Part shown: positions 1 through 10,351 of the stretch, piece by piece
Layout: each line of letters opens with the position of its first letter
How positions within the stretch are numbered: the stretch's first letter is position 1
DNA from: an uncultured Christensenella sp.
GTDB taxonomy: Bacteria; Bacillota; Clostridia; Christensenellales; Borkfalkiaceae
Reading direction: 5' to 3'
Assembly: GCA_910586035.1 (NCBI GenBank)
Contig: CAJUHT010000005.1
Span: 45,902 to 109,901 of the forward strand
DNA length: 64,000 bases
Position numbers and translations under genes: made by a program
The notes under the pieces: model-generated
Told to the model about the DNA's origin: nothing
What the model saw: the letters and a program-made list of their open reading frames with translations, nothing else
Database searches by the model: none

Positions 1-2
1 TA

Positions 3-1271
3 TGGGTAAGCAACACAGAGGATATAGACACTGCTTCGTTCAACGGTAAATCGGCGGACGGCACCGGAGAAGTTATGATTCGTTCGGCAAGCGGCAAGAC
101 TTCGAGGGTGAACTACTCGCTTTCCAACGCTACCTCCGGCACAATGACGGTAGGCGAAAAGGCTTACGCAATTTCCTTTGACGAATTTACGGGCAGAGTT
201 ACTTTGACTCTCACTGGCGAAACTATTTCCACGGAAGAGCTTGCCGAGCGCGACGGCTGGTACGGCGTGGTGCTCTATGACGGCGAAACGTCATATACTT
301 TCGACGGAAAGGGATATATCGGCGGTACCGTAACGGTATCCGACGGAACGACTTTAAGTTACACCGTTTCCGAAGGCAGGGTAACGGTAGACGGCAAAGA
401 GCTTACGGCGGAAGCGGACGGGTTCGGCTATAACGGCAAAAAGCTTGTATTTAAGACGGGCTTTGCAAACAGCTGGCTTGTTTCCGGCACGGATAAGGTG
501 CTTACGATTAAAGAAGTAAACAGCAGTTTCAAGGCGGAAGTAAGCTGTACGGGCGTAGAGGGCGCATTCGAGTTTGTTTACTCGCCTGCGGATAAGACGC
601 TTACGCTTACGGAAATATTGTCCAACGGCGAAAGAATAATAACCACCGTCAAGCTTATGGGTACGACGGGCTCCGACGAGATGAATATAACGAGAAGCGG
701 CGCCGACGGCGTAAACGTGCGCTATAACTGCCTTGTAAGCGGTAAAGAAGATGAGTGGCGCGGCACGTATACCGCAAAGGACGGTTCGAGTTGGACGTTC
801 GACGGGCTCGGACTGTGCAAGTACGGCAAGGGCACGGCTACGTTTACCACGGCGGACGGAGATAAGATAAAGTACAACTACACGGTAGACGAGTTGGGCA
901 CGCCCTATATCGGCGTTCGTCAGGACGGAGATATGGAAAAACTCAACGTGCTTTTCCTCCCTGCGGGCAGTGGAGAGAGCGGCTTTGAAAAGGACGGCGT
1001 TGCCTATAAAACGGCTTCTCCCGACTACTATTACGGGCGCAAAGTTTACGTTTTGGACGACGACAAGAACAGAACGTGGTACTACTTTGACGGATTCGGC
1101 AAATTGTGGGTGCAGAACGAAACGGGTTACTCCGTTGCCTACGATTATAAGATTGTTTCCAACACGGTTGTAGAGCTTACTTCCAAAGCGGACGGAAAGG
1201 TTTACGACGGTTCTTTGAGGGAAACGGGCTTGTATATCAAACTTACAATAAAGGCGCGCGAACAGGCGTAA
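3..1271 (+). CDS. Repetitive surface/secreted protein, 3' part (5' end outside window)
   Basis: The frame is open from the first bases of the window, so the gene starts upstream; an ATG at 75 is only an internal methionine. The visible 420 or so residues are made of recurring beta-strand-like units of about 60-90 residues built around a 'TFDGKG / WTFDGLG / YYFDGFG' motif followed by 'GTVTVSDG / GTATFTTADG'. This repeat style is typical of extracellular Gram-positive proteins. No sortase motif or C-terminal membrane anchor is seen; it ends in a charged KAREQA tail, so anchoring, if any, would be at the missing N-terminus. It lies 80 bases before the large protease gene on the same strand without an obvious terminator, so the two may be co-transcribed. 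I do not recognise a named family. Confidence 0.7.
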   Translation, partial: WVSNTEDIDTASFNGKSADGTGEVMIRSASGKTSRVNYSLSNATSGTMTVGEKAYAISFDEFTGRVTLTLTGETISTEELAERDGWYGVVLYDGETSYTFDGKGYIGGTVTVSDGTTLSYTVSEGRVTVDGKELTAEADGFGYNGKKLVFKTGFANSWLVSGTDKVLTIKEVNSSFKAEVSCTGVEGAFEFVYSPADKTLTLTEILSNGERIITTVKLMGTTGSDEMNITRSGADGVNVRYNCLVSGKEDEWRGTYTAKDGSSWTFDGLGLCKYGKGTATFTTADGDKIKYNYTVDELGTPYIGVRQDGDMEKLNVLFLPAGSGESGFEKDGVAYKTASPDYYYGRKVYVLDDDKNRTWYYFDGFGKLWVQNETGYSVAYDYKIVSNTVVELTSKADGKVYDGSLRETGLYIKLTIKAREQA

Positions 1272-1351
1272 ATTTCGCGTAACGCTTTCATACTTTCGTA
1301 TAGCGCCCGTTTTCTTTAAGCGGACGGCGGGCGCGGAGGATTCTATTTGCA

Positions 1352-4300
1352 ATGAAATCAGTAAACAACAAAAATTTACGCCGCAGGGCGGCTTGTATAG
1401 CGCTTTCCGCAGTTATGACGGCAACGTTTGCGGCGGGGCAGATTCTGGCGTTTGCCGACGGGGGCAACGGCGGCTCGCAATTGCCGTCCGATACCCACAG
1501 TCTGGCGTTTGAAAACATAAACGGCAAAGTCGACCTAACTCAAATCAAACTCAGCAATCTCAACTCGCAGGCGTTTAAAAACGAGGGCGCAGAAACGGTC
1601 GGCGACCTCACCCGCACGGCAATAGTTACCTTGCAGGGCAAGCCTCTCTCCGAGGACGGCGACGGGAACGCGATTGAAGCCGAGCAGAAAAAGTTTTTGA
1701 CTTCCCTTAAAAAAGCGGGGGTTGAATATAAGTTAAGAAGCAGTTATACCACCATAGCCAACGCAGTGGCGGTAGACGTAAAACTTTCTTCCCTCAACGC
1801 AATAAAGGGTTTAAACGGCGTTTCCACGGTTACGGTGGGCTCTACGTATTCGCACCCCAAGGAAGCCGAGGGCGGAAGCGGCGGACTTATAAATTACAGC
1901 AATATTTACGAAAACGGTATTTACGATTCCGACAAGTACGTTCAGCAGGGTAAAAACGGCGCGGGAATGACCGTAGCCGTCCTTGATACGGGGCTCGATT
2001 ACACTCACGAGGCGTTCAGCGCAAGCCAGCTTGAAGAGGATTCCGCCCTTGCCTACACTTACGACGATTTGCAGGAAAAAATGTCGGAAGTGGAGTTCAG
2101 GGCTACGAGCAGGATAGGCGCTACCGCCGCCGACGTATACGTAAGCAACAAAGTGCCCTTTGCGTTCGACTATGCCGACAGCGACGCCGACGTGTATCCT
2201 TCCTATTCCCAGCACGGCACCCACGTTGCGGGCATTGTTGCGGGTAAGGCGGACGGCTATACCGATAAAGAGGGCAACGAGGCGGTAGACAAGGAAGGAA
2301 ACAAACTCAAATTCCGCGGCGTAGCGCCCGAAGCCCAGCTTGTTATATGTAAGGTATTCACCGACAATCTCGACGACGAGGGGCTCGGCGGCGCGGAAGC
2401 CGTCGATATTCTCGACGCGCTCGAAGACTGTTACAATTTGAACGTAGACGTAATAAATATGTCGCTCGGCACGAGCGCGGGCTTCTCCGCAAAGGCGTTG
2501 GGACTTACCGACGCGGACGAAGAGGGCGCGCTTATGAAGAGCATTTACGAGCGCATAAGGGCAAAGGGTATTTCCCTTATGGTTGCGGCGAGCAACGACT
2601 ACTCCGCAGGCTACGGAAGCGCTTTTGGTACAAACCTCACCTCCAACCCCGATTCGGGTACGGTAGGCTCGCCCTCGACCTTTACGGGCGCGGTATCCGT
2701 TGCCAGCGTAAACGGTCAGTACGCTTCCTATCTTGTGGCTAACAAGGACACGTCTTACAGCACGCCAATCTATTACGAAGAATCGCGCAACGAGGACTCG
2801 GACGCATACAACTTTATAAACGACCTTTTGGGCGAAAACGACCCCAAAAAGCCCGGATACAACCCCAACTTCAAAAACAGCGGTACGTTTAAGTATGTTG
2901 TTATAAGGGGCTCGGGCGAACCGGGTAACTATACTACTGCGATAAAGAATGAGCTTACCAACAAGGGCGAAAACGAAAAAGTTATAGCCGTGGTGCGCAG
3001 GGGCGGCACAACTTTTAAAGAAAAACTCGAAACGGCGAAAGCCAACGGCGCCGACGCGGTAATTGTTTACAACAACGTTTCCGGTATGATTAGAATGTCG
3101 CTCGGCGATATGGAAACGCACATTCCCGCAATTTCCATTTCGCTCGAAGAGGGATTAAAACTCGTAGGCTCCGGCTCCAACCTCATTTCCAAGGGAACGA
3201 TTACTCTGGACAGGTCCTATCTTGCCGGTCCGTTTATGAACGACTATTCCTCCTGGGGCTCCACGCCCGACTTAAAGCTTAAACCCGACGTTACTTCCCA
3301 CGGCGGCGAAATAACTTCGGCGGTAGCGGGCGGTTACGAGGAAATGAGCGGTACCTCTATGGCTTGCCCCAACCTCGCGGGCTTTACCGCGCTGTTGAGG
3401 GGATACCTTAAAACCGACAGGGCGGAGCTGTGGAATAACGACGCGGTTGCGCTTACAAAGCTTACCAACAATATATTGATGAGTACGGCGACGACCGTAT
3501 ACGACCAGAACTCTTTGCCCTATTCGCCCAGAAAACAGGGCGCGGGGCTTGCCACTCTCGAAAACGTTTTCAATACCAACGCATATCTGTACACCAAGGA
3601 TACGGACGACGTAAAGGACGCGGACAGAATGTGCGAGGACGGCAGACCTAAGGCGGAGCTGGGCGACGACCCCGCAAAGAAGGGCGAGTACAGAATAAAG
3701 TTTTACGTTAAAAACTTTGGAAGCGCTCAGCTTGAATTTACTACGAACAGCATATTTATGACCGAATCGGTTGGCGCGGACGGCAAATCGGTTGCCGAAA
3801 AGGCGCACCTGTTCGCAAAGAGCGACGCAAGCTGGAAATATAACGGCAAGGCGGTTGCGGAGGGCGGCAAAATTACGGTTGCCGCGGGCGCAACGGGCGA
3901 AATAGAAGTAAATTTAAAACTTTCGGCAGACGAAAAGAAATATTTAAACGACAACTTTAAAAACGGTATGTTTATCGAAGGCTTCCTTCAACTTAAAGGA
4001 AGCGGCGCGCAGTGCGACTTAAATCTTCCCTTTATGGGCTTCTACGGCAATTGGAAAGACGCGCCTATGATGGACCTCACCTGCTTCGACGTGGCGGAGG
4101 ACGCAAAAAACACCGCGCTTAAAGACGAAGAAAGGCGTCAGCCCGGCGTTTGGGCTACGCAGGCGTACGGCTATTACGCAAACGAGCAATACTCCGTACC
4201 CCTCGGCTCCTTCGTTTACGTTCAGGACGAAGCAAAGGAACACACCTCCGATTATATATACGTTGAAGAGGAACATATTGCCGTATCCCGCAACTTCGGC

Positions 4301-7300
4301 GAGTATTACGGCGACAACAGCCCCGAAAACTATCTTACCACTTCGGGCATAAGGGCGCTGTACGCGGGACTGTTGCGCAATGCGGAAATAGTAACCTACA
4401 CGCTTACAAACGTTGATACGGGCGAGGTCGTGCCCGATGAAAACGGCAATGCCGTAAGGGAAGTATACAGGGTTGGCAAGGCGTACGCCGCAGGCGGCAG
4501 CTCGGTACCCGCGCAGGTGCTTTTAGAGCTTAAAACGGACGAGCTGGGGCTTGCCGCAAACGGCAAATACAGGCTTGATTTTACCTTCTATTACGACTAT
4601 AACGACTACGTAAACGGCACGTTTACCGACGAAAACGGCGAAACTTACGGCATTTACAAGGATAACACCTTCTCGATGAATTTCTACATCGACTACGAGG
4701 CGCCCATTCTTTTAGACAGCCGCATAAGGTTCAACGACAGAAAGGATGAAAATGGAAAGGAATATCAGGAAGTTTATCTTGACCTCGATATATTTGACAA
4801 CCATTATCCGCAGGCGGTAATTCTTTGCTATTCCGACGGAAAGCAGGGCGAGGACGCGGAAGTCAGCTCTATAAAGCTTGCAACCGAGTATATAATACCC
4901 GTGCTCAATCCCAAGAAGAACGCAACCAATACCGTATCGATTGATATAACCGAGTTCTACGACGAGTACAAAAACGGGTTGTTCGTTGAGATTGACGACT
5001 ACGCGCTCAACAACAATATGTATTATATCAACCTCGACTACTCCAAGAGGCAGACGGTCTGCCCCGAAGATTTCAAGGTAACGTACGAAGGGAAGGAAAT
5101 AAGCGCCCTTACCTTGCAGAAAAACGAGGCAGTTAAGCTTTCGGTAAACAATCTCGGCAACGCAAACCTTTCCAACTTCGGCTGGGAAACGGACGACGCA
5201 AGCAAGGCAATCGTTAAAAACGGAGAAGTTTTCGGCGTGGGCGTTGGCACAACCTACCTTACCGTAAAGGGCGGTTCCAACTCCAAGACGCAGAGAATTA
5301 AGATTGAAGTTACCGACGGCGATAAAAAACTCGGCACGCCAAACGTTACGTTCGGCACGATGATAAACTACAACGACGTGCCCGTGGAGGCTTCGGGCAT
5401 AGTCAGGGTCAACTCGGCGCAGAAGTTCCAGCTCAGCCTTGTAGCCGACCCTTGGTATTATCCTATAAACAATCTCAAATTCAATTGGTCGTCCTCCGAC
5501 GAGAATATAGCGACCGTTGACCAGCAGGGCAACGTGGTAGTGCTTTACGAGGGCGAGCAGACTAAAAACGTAACTATAACGGCAGTATCGGAGGAATTCC
5601 CCTCCTGCAATGCGGAAGTAGTGCTTTCCGTAAGGGACCCGTTCACGGTTTCCAACGGCACGCTTACAAGATACCGCGGCTGGGGCGGCGAGCTCAACGA
5701 CGACGGCGTCCGCGTTCTCACCATTCCCAACGACAAAGCCATCAGGGTAATAGGCGAAGAGGCGTTTAAGGACAACGAAAACGTTGAAATAGTCATAATT
5801 CCCAAATCGGTTACAAACATTTCGGAAAGGGCTTTCAAGGACTGCAAAAATCTTAAAAAGATTTGCTTTATATCCGAAGAGGCAAAAGCCATACCCGATT
5901 CTTCGCTGAACATCATAGAACGCAACGCGTTCGTCGGCTGTACTTCGCTTACTACGGTTGATTTATCCAACTGTAAGGTAATCACGCTCGATAGGGAAGT
6001 GTTTACCGACTGCACTTCGCTTAAAGAAGTAATTAAGCTGACCGCGGCAGGCACTATTTATCCCGACGCGTTTAAAAACTGCGTTTCGCTCGAAAGCGCG
6101 GATATATCCAAGCTTCACGTTGCGGGTGCGGGCTTATTCAGCGGCTGTACTTCTCTTAAAACGGTAACGATAAGCGCGGAAACGGCAATGAGCGCCAATA
6201 TGTTCGCAGGTTGCACCTCGCTCGAAGAGGTTGTAATCAACTGCGATACCGTGCCCGCTTCGGCTTTCAACGGCTGTTCGGGTCTTAAAAAGGTAACGCT
6301 CAACGCCCGCAATACTACAATCGGCGCGCACGCGTTCGAAAACTGCTTTATGCTGACCGACGTCGTTATGAACGGCAACGTAACCCGCGTAGGCGACTAT
6401 GCTTTCGGAACGTGCATAAGCTTAAATAGCGCGCCCTTCACTTCGGGCAACTTCACGGCGGAGCTTGGCGAAAACGTGTTCGACGGCGTTACCTCTATGG
6501 GCAACGGCTTGGTCAAGGGCGGCACTTTGTATCTTGCTCCTGCGGAAATTACTACTTCGTTCAATTTAAACGGTATAACGGCTATCGCGCCGTACGCATT
6601 CTCGGGAAGCAGATTAAACGGAGTAACTTCGCTCGATTTAAGCGAAGTAACTTCCATAGGCAAAGGAGCGTTCAGCAACCTTGCGGAGCTGGTTTCGGTA
6701 ACTCTTCCCGCAGGAATAACGGAAATACCCGCCGAGCTGTTTGACGGTTGCACTTCGTTGACTTCGGTAACCGTACCCGCGGGCGTAACCAAGATAGGCG
6801 CCAACGCGTTTAAAAATTGCTCGTCGCTTGCACAGGTAACCTATGCGGGCACGGCGGTTAAAGAAATCGGCGCAAGCGCTTTCGAGGGCACCGCTTTGAC
6901 GGCGGCTGATGTTCCCGCTTCGGTGGAAGTAATCGGCGACAGAGCTTTCGCCCGCTGTGCAAATCTTGTAAGCGCGGATATTCCCGCGGTCAAGAAGATG
7001 GGACAAATGGTATTCGCTTACTGCCCCGCATTGACCACCGCCGTATTCGGCGACCTTGCGGAAGCAACGGGCGCGTTCACGTTCTATTGCTATAACGGAC
7101 CTAACACCACGCCCGACAGCTCGCTTACTTCGGTAACGCTGGGCGACGGAATTAAGAGCATAGGGGAGTACGCCTTTGCATACTGCATCAAGCTTACCTC
7201 CGTAGATTTGAACAAAGTTACTACTATAAGCGAAAGCGCGTTCTTCGACTGTGAAAAACTTGCCACGGCAAAGGGGCTTGAAAAAGTTGCCGTAATCGGC

Positions 7301-8899
7301 GACAACGCTTTTGCCTATACGGCGCTTACGTCGGTAGACCTCGCGGCGGCGCGTTCGGTATATTTCCGCGCGTTCTTCGGTTGCGTATCGCTCGAAAGCG
7401 TTAAGCTGTACGAAGGGCTTGAAGGTATCGGCGACGAAGCTTTTGCCGAAGCCAAGCTTTCGGAAATATTAGTACCCGCAAGTTGCGAGTACGTTGGCAG
7501 GGGCGCTTTCAGCGGCAACCTTGCGCTCAGCGAGATAGAGGTAGCGGCGGAAAACAACGCTTATTTCAGCGACGAAGGCGTTCTGTACAGATATATAGAC
7601 AAAGCCGACGGCGTGTACGAGTTGAGCTACTACCCCGCGGGCAAGCGCGTTCCCAGAGTGGACAACGCTTACACCTACACGGTAAAGGAAGGCACGGCTA
7701 CCATAGCCGCATATGCGTTCTACTACTCGGCAAAGAAGGCGCCTAAGGAAAGGCTTACGCGCGTAATTCTTCCCTACACCTTAAAGACGATTGGCGACGG
7801 CGCATTCCTTACGAGCGGCGTAAAGGTATTCAGGTTTGAAAGTATTTCCGCGCCCGTGCTGTTGGAAAACATCAGGGATAGAGTTATAAATAAGGGCAAC
7901 TACTCGGCAAACTCTTTCTTCTACAACAACTTCGGCGAGTATCTCGCCGACCACGTTTCGCGCTTCCCCGGCGACTCGGGCGATAACGTAGGCAACAAGA
8001 GTACGCTTACAATCGAGTATCCTGCAAACGGAACGGGTTACGATAACTTTGTTTACGCTAACTATTTCGGCACGAAGACGGTGCTTAAAGAGATGCCCGA
8101 GGACAATTCAAGAACGTTGAAAGCGATGCTCGAAGAGATGGCTCCGGCGGAGAAAGTAAGCACTTGGAACAAGGACAATACAAATTTAGAAGACGTTAAA
8201 GATTTTGCCGAAAAGGTAAAGCAGGCGCATATCCTCTACAACGGATTAAAGACGGACGAACAGAAAAACTTCGTCGGCGCGGAAAACATTGAAAAACTGT
8301 TTGCTGTTGAAGCGGCGTTAAAGCCCGTAAAAGAGCTGTTCGGCATCAAGACTTACGTCAGCGAAGTTTCCGTTGCTCAGGACTCCGCGCACAGAACGCA
8401 GTATACGGTAGGCGAAAAGTTCTCGCTTGCGGGGCTTAAAGTGCTTGTAACTTACGACGACTACTCACAGTCCGTAATAGACGCTTCCGGCGCGTTTAAG
8501 CTTGCCGAAAGGTTTGACAGAGAGCTGAGGGCAAGCGACACTTCCGTCAATCTGGAAGGTATAGGCGAATACGACGGCAAGATTTTAAGGGTATCCGTAA
8601 CCGTAACCGAAAAGGGCGGCGCAGACGATACGCAGGACGGCGGTAAAGGAATTTCCACTGGCGCGCTTGCCGCGCTGATAGCCGTAGGTGGCGTTGCCGT
8701 GCTTGCAATAGCGGCGGTTGCCGTGGTGCTCGTCCTCGTAAAGAAAGGCAAAATATCTTTCGGCGGTAAGACGGAAGTGAGCGACGGCGGCGACGGAGAA
8801 ATACGGACGGAAGAAACCGCGGAGGACGCAACCGAAGACGGGGAAGCGCCCGAACAGGAAAATCAAGAAAACGGCGGAGAAGATAAAACCGATGACTAA
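1352..8899 (+). CDS. Giant cell-envelope subtilisin (S8) protease with BspA-type leucine-rich repeats
   Basis: A 2,515-residue secreted serine protease. It has a signal peptide (residues 1-36), then a subtilase domain with the complete triad: D212 in VAVLDTGLD, H288 in HGTHVAG, S669 in GTSMACP. A protease-associated domain (about 535-610) is inserted between His and Ser, as in lactocepin/C5a-peptidase relatives. Fn3-like beta domains follow, then two Ig-like (Big-type) modules near 1250-1425. About 30 BspA-like leucine-rich repeats (about 1436-2166, 'IG..AF..C.SL..V.L') precede one more Ig-like bacterial module, a transmembrane helix (about 2437-2465) and an acidic cytoplasmic tail. It should be anchored in the membrane and cut proteins outside the cell. 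Its position just upstream of an Opp permease suggests that released peptides are imported. Domain calls are confident; substrate is unknown. Confidence 0.9.
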   Translation: MKSVNNKNLRRRAACIALSAVMTATFAAGQILAFADGGNGGSQLPSDTHSLAFENINGKVDLTQIKLSNLNSQAFKNEGAETVGDLTRTAIVTLQGKPLSEDGDGNAIEAEQKKFLTSLKKAGVEYKLRSSYTTIANAVAVDVKLSSLNAIKGLNGVSTVTVGSTYSHPKEAEGGSGGLINYSNIYENGIYDSDKYVQQGKNGAGMTVAVLDTGLDYTHEAFSASQLEEDSALAYTYDDLQEKMSEVEFRATSRIGATAADVYVSNKVPFAFDYADSDADVYPSYSQHGTHVAGIVAGKADGYTDKEGNEAVDKEGNKLKFRGVAPEAQLVICKVFTDNLDDEGLGGAEAVDILDALEDCYNLNVDVINMSLGTSAGFSAKALGLTDADEEGALMKSIYERIRAKGISLMVAASNDYSAGYGSAFGTNLTSNPDSGTVGSPSTFTGAVSVASVNGQYASYLVANKDTSYSTPIYYEESRNEDSDAYNFINDLLGENDPKKPGYNPNFKNSGTFKYVVIRGSGEPGNYTTAIKNELTNKGENEKVIAVVRRGGTTFKEKLETAKANGADAVIVYNNVSGMIRMSLGDMETHIPAISISLEEGLKLVGSGSNLISKGTITLDRSYLAGPFMNDYSSWGSTPDLKLKPDVTSHGGEITSAVAGGYEEMSGTSMACPNLAGFTALLRGYLKTDRAELWNNDAVALTKLTNNILMSTATTVYDQNSLPYSPRKQGAGLATLENVFNTNAYLYTKDTDDVKDADRMCEDGRPKAELGDDPAKKGEYRIKFYVKNFGSAQLEFTTNSIFMTESVGADGKSVAEKAHLFAKSDASWKYNGKAVAEGGKITVAAGATGEIEVNLKLSADEKKYLNDNFKNGMFIEGFLQLKGSGAQCDLNLPFMGFYGNWKDAPMMDLTCFDVAEDAKNTALKDEERRQPGVWATQAYGYYANEQYSVPLGSFVYVQDEAKEHTSDYIYVEEEHIAVSRNFGEYYGDNSPENYLTTSGIRALYAGLLRNAEIVTYTLTNVDTGEVVPDENGNAVREVYRVGKAYAAGGSSVPAQVLLELKTDELGLAANGKYRLDFTFYYDYNDYVNGTFTDENGETYGIYKDNTFSMNFYIDYEAPILLDSRIRFNDRKDENGKEYQEVYLDLDIFDNHYPQAVILCYSDGKQGEDAEVSSIKLATEYIIPVLNPKKNATNTVSIDITEFYDEYKNGLFVEIDDYALNNNMYYINLDYSKRQTVCPEDFKVTYEGKEISALTLQKNEAVKLSVNNLGNANLSNFGWETDDASKAIVKNGEVFGVGVGTTYLTVKGGSNSKTQRIKIEVTDGDKKLGTPNVTFGTMINYNDVPVEASGIVRVNSAQKFQLSLVADPWYYPINNLKFNWSSSDENIATVDQQGNVVVLYEGEQTKNVTITAVSEEFPSCNAEVVLSVRDPFTVSNGTLTRYRGWGGELNDDGVRVLTIPNDKAIRVIGEEAFKDNENVEIVIIPKSVTNISERAFKDCKNLKKICFISEEAKAIPDSSLNIIERNAFVGCTSLTTVDLSNCKVITLDREVFTDCTSLKEVIKLTAAGTIYPDAFKNCVSLESADISKLHVAGAGLFSGCTSLKTVTISAETAMSANMFAGCTSLEEVVINCDTVPASAFNGCSGLKKVTLNARNTTIGAHAFENCFMLTDVVMNGNVTRVGDYAFGTCISLNSAPFTSGNFTAELGENVFDGVTSMGNGLVKGGTLYLAPAEITTSFNLNGITAIAPYAFSGSRLNGVTSLDLSEVTSIGKGAFSNLAELVSVTLPAGITEIPAELFDGCTSLTSVTVPAGVTKIGANAFKNCSSLAQVTYAGTAVKEIGASAFEGTALTAADVPASVEVIGDRAFARCANLVSADIPAVKKMGQMVFAYCPALTTAVFGDLAEATGAFTFYCYNGPNTTPDSSLTSVTLGDGIKSIGEYAFAYCIKLTSVDLNKVTTISESAFFDCEKLATAKGLEKVAVIGDNAFAYTALTSVDLAAARSVYFRAFFGCVSLESVKLYEGLEGIGDEAFAEAKLSEILVPASCEYVGRGAFSGNLALSEIEVAAENNAYFSDEGVLYRYIDKADGVYELSYYPAGKRVPRVDNAYTYTVKEGTATIAAYAFYYSAKKAPKERLTRVILPYTLKTIGDGAFLTSGVKVFRFESISAPVLLENIRDRVINKGNYSANSFFYNNFGEYLADHVSRFPGDSGDNVGNKSTLTIEYPANGTGYDNFVYANYFGTKTVLKEMPEDNSRTLKAMLEEMAPAEKVSTWNKDNTNLEDVKDFAEKVKQAHILYNGLKTDEQKNFVGAENIEKLFAVEAALKPVKELFGIKTYVSEVSVAQDSAHRTQYTVGEKFSLAGLKVLVTYDDYSQSVIDASGAFKLAERFDRELRASDTSVNLEGIGEYDGKILRVSVTVTEKGGADDTQDGGKGISTGALAALIAVGGVAVLAIAAVAVVLVLVKKGKISFGGKTEVSDGGDGEIRTEETAEDATEDGEAPEQENQENGGEDKTDD

Positions 8900-10325
8900 G
8901 AGATTTAAGGTTTACTTGCTTTTATTGCTTTCGGCGGCGTGTATAGCGTGTACCCTTGTCGGCTGTAAAATAGGCAGGGCGGGGCGCGAGGAGGTGCTTG
9001 CGGGATATAAGGCGCACGTTACCTACTATTCCAACGGCGGCTTCTTCGACGACTCCACCACGATTACCGTAAGGGACCTGTACTTTAAAAACGACCCTTC
9101 GTCCGCGGGTTACCACCCCGACGGAGTGCCCTTCTTCGATATATCGAGCAAGAGTACGGGAATGAACGTAAAACGCAGCGGTTACGACCTTATCGGCTGG
9201 TACCTCCCCCAGAGGTACCCCGAGGGGCACGAGCGCGCAGGCGAAATAATGTACACCTATTCCTATAAGGAAAACGAAAGCGACGAGGAATATAAAACCG
9301 TTCCCGTTTATCCCCTTTTAGACGAGAGGGGCGAAAACGTAACGGATATAGAAGCCGACCGCCCCGTGTTCTATATGGATGGCTCGGAAGAGCAGATTTT
9401 GGAAAAACAGATTACCGTAGTCGCTTCCGAAACCAAGCTGGACAGCAGCCGCAGAGTGGGCGACGACGAGGAGCTGATTGTCTGCGCGCAGTGGGGTCCC
9501 ACTCTTAAAATAGAGTACAGGCTGGTTTGCGAGGACGGCAAAACGTATACCGACGCGGACGGCAAGGCGTATAAAAACGGCGATTTGCTGAGAGAGGTGG
9601 ACTTCGGCGAGGGCGAGCAGGCTTCGGTCAGCAGTCTGCAACCCGTAGAGCTTGGCGGCACCACGTTCGTCAGGACTTATTCCGACGCAGAGCTCAAAAC
9701 CCCCGCGGCGATTATAAACCGCCCCGAAGGCACTAAACCCGCCAACCCCGTAGTTTACTCCAAGTATATCGAGGGCGAGTGGAATATTGTTACAAACGAC
9801 CCCAATCAGGTTGAAAATATGTTCAACAGGCTGGGCGGAAGCGAAAAGTATTATATTATTGACGACGTGGACTGCTCTTCCGTAAAAGGTATGAGAATGA
9901 AATCGGCGTCGCAGACGATATCAAACGTAACAATCGAGGGCAACGGACACACCATTTCCAACCTCAATTTTACGGCTACGGGCGCGCAACAGGGCGTTAC
10001 GTATTGCATCTTCGGCACGTTCGGCGCTAAATTTGTTTTAAACGATTTAAAGCTGAGCAACATTTCCGTAGATATCACGGCTAAGACGAACATTACGTTC
10101 TTTGCTATTAGCGGCAACGCGATAAGCGGCGCTAAAATCAGCGGATTGGGAATAGAAAACGTTACCGCAAAGGTTAAAATGCCCAAGGGCACGTTTGTAA
10201 CCAACGCTCCCGACGAGGTGCGCAGCAATTGGCTTTTCGGCGGCAAGGGCAGCGACGCGGCTTTCCTTGCGGAATACACGGGCATTACGGTTTCTGGCGA
10301 TAATACCCTGACAGTAGAAAATTAA
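8892..10325 (+). CDS. Surface lipoprotein with InlB-like repeat and beta-helix-like C-terminus
   Basis: A 477-residue protein with a lipoprotein signal peptide (lipobox LVGC, Cys25). An InlB B-repeat-like segment near residues 40-110 has 'TYYSNGGFF' followed by 'SGYDLIGWYLP'. The C-terminal third (about 320-470) has short regular strands such as 'NVTIEGNGHTISNLNF', resembling GLUG/right-handed beta-helix repeats. The start overlaps the end of the protease gene by 8 bases, so translation is probably coupled and the two proteins may act together at the surface. No catalytic motif is visible. An adhesion or substrate-binding role is inference. Confidence 0.75.
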   Translation: MTKRFKVYLLLLLSAACIACTLVGCKIGRAGREEVLAGYKAHVTYYSNGGFFDDSTTITVRDLYFKNDPSSAGYHPDGVPFFDISSKSTGMNVKRSGYDLIGWYLPQRYPEGHERAGEIMYTYSYKENESDEEYKTVPVYPLLDERGENVTDIEADRPVFYMDGSEEQILEKQITVVASETKLDSSRRVGDDEELIVCAQWGPTLKIEYRLVCEDGKTYTDADGKAYKNGDLLREVDFGEGEQASVSSLQPVELGGTTFVRTYSDAELKTPAAIINRPEGTKPANPVVYSKYIEGEWNIVTNDPNQVENMFNRLGGSEKYYIIDDVDCSSVKGMRMKSASQTISNVTIEGNGHTISNLNFTATGAQQGVTYCIFGTFGAKFVLNDLKLSNISVDITAKTNITFFAISGNAISGAKISGLGIENVTAKVKMPKGTFVTNAPDEVRSNWLFGGKGSDAAFLAEYTGITVSGDNTLTVEN

Positions 10326-10351
10326 CGACGGACCATTCAAGGAGGTTTATT

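Noticed and set aside
1811..3121. Minus-strand open frame of 436 codons inside the protease gene
   Set aside because: Arg/Val/Tyr-rich antisense shadow of a high-GC gene; no ribosome site, no family features, and it opposes a clear S8 domain.
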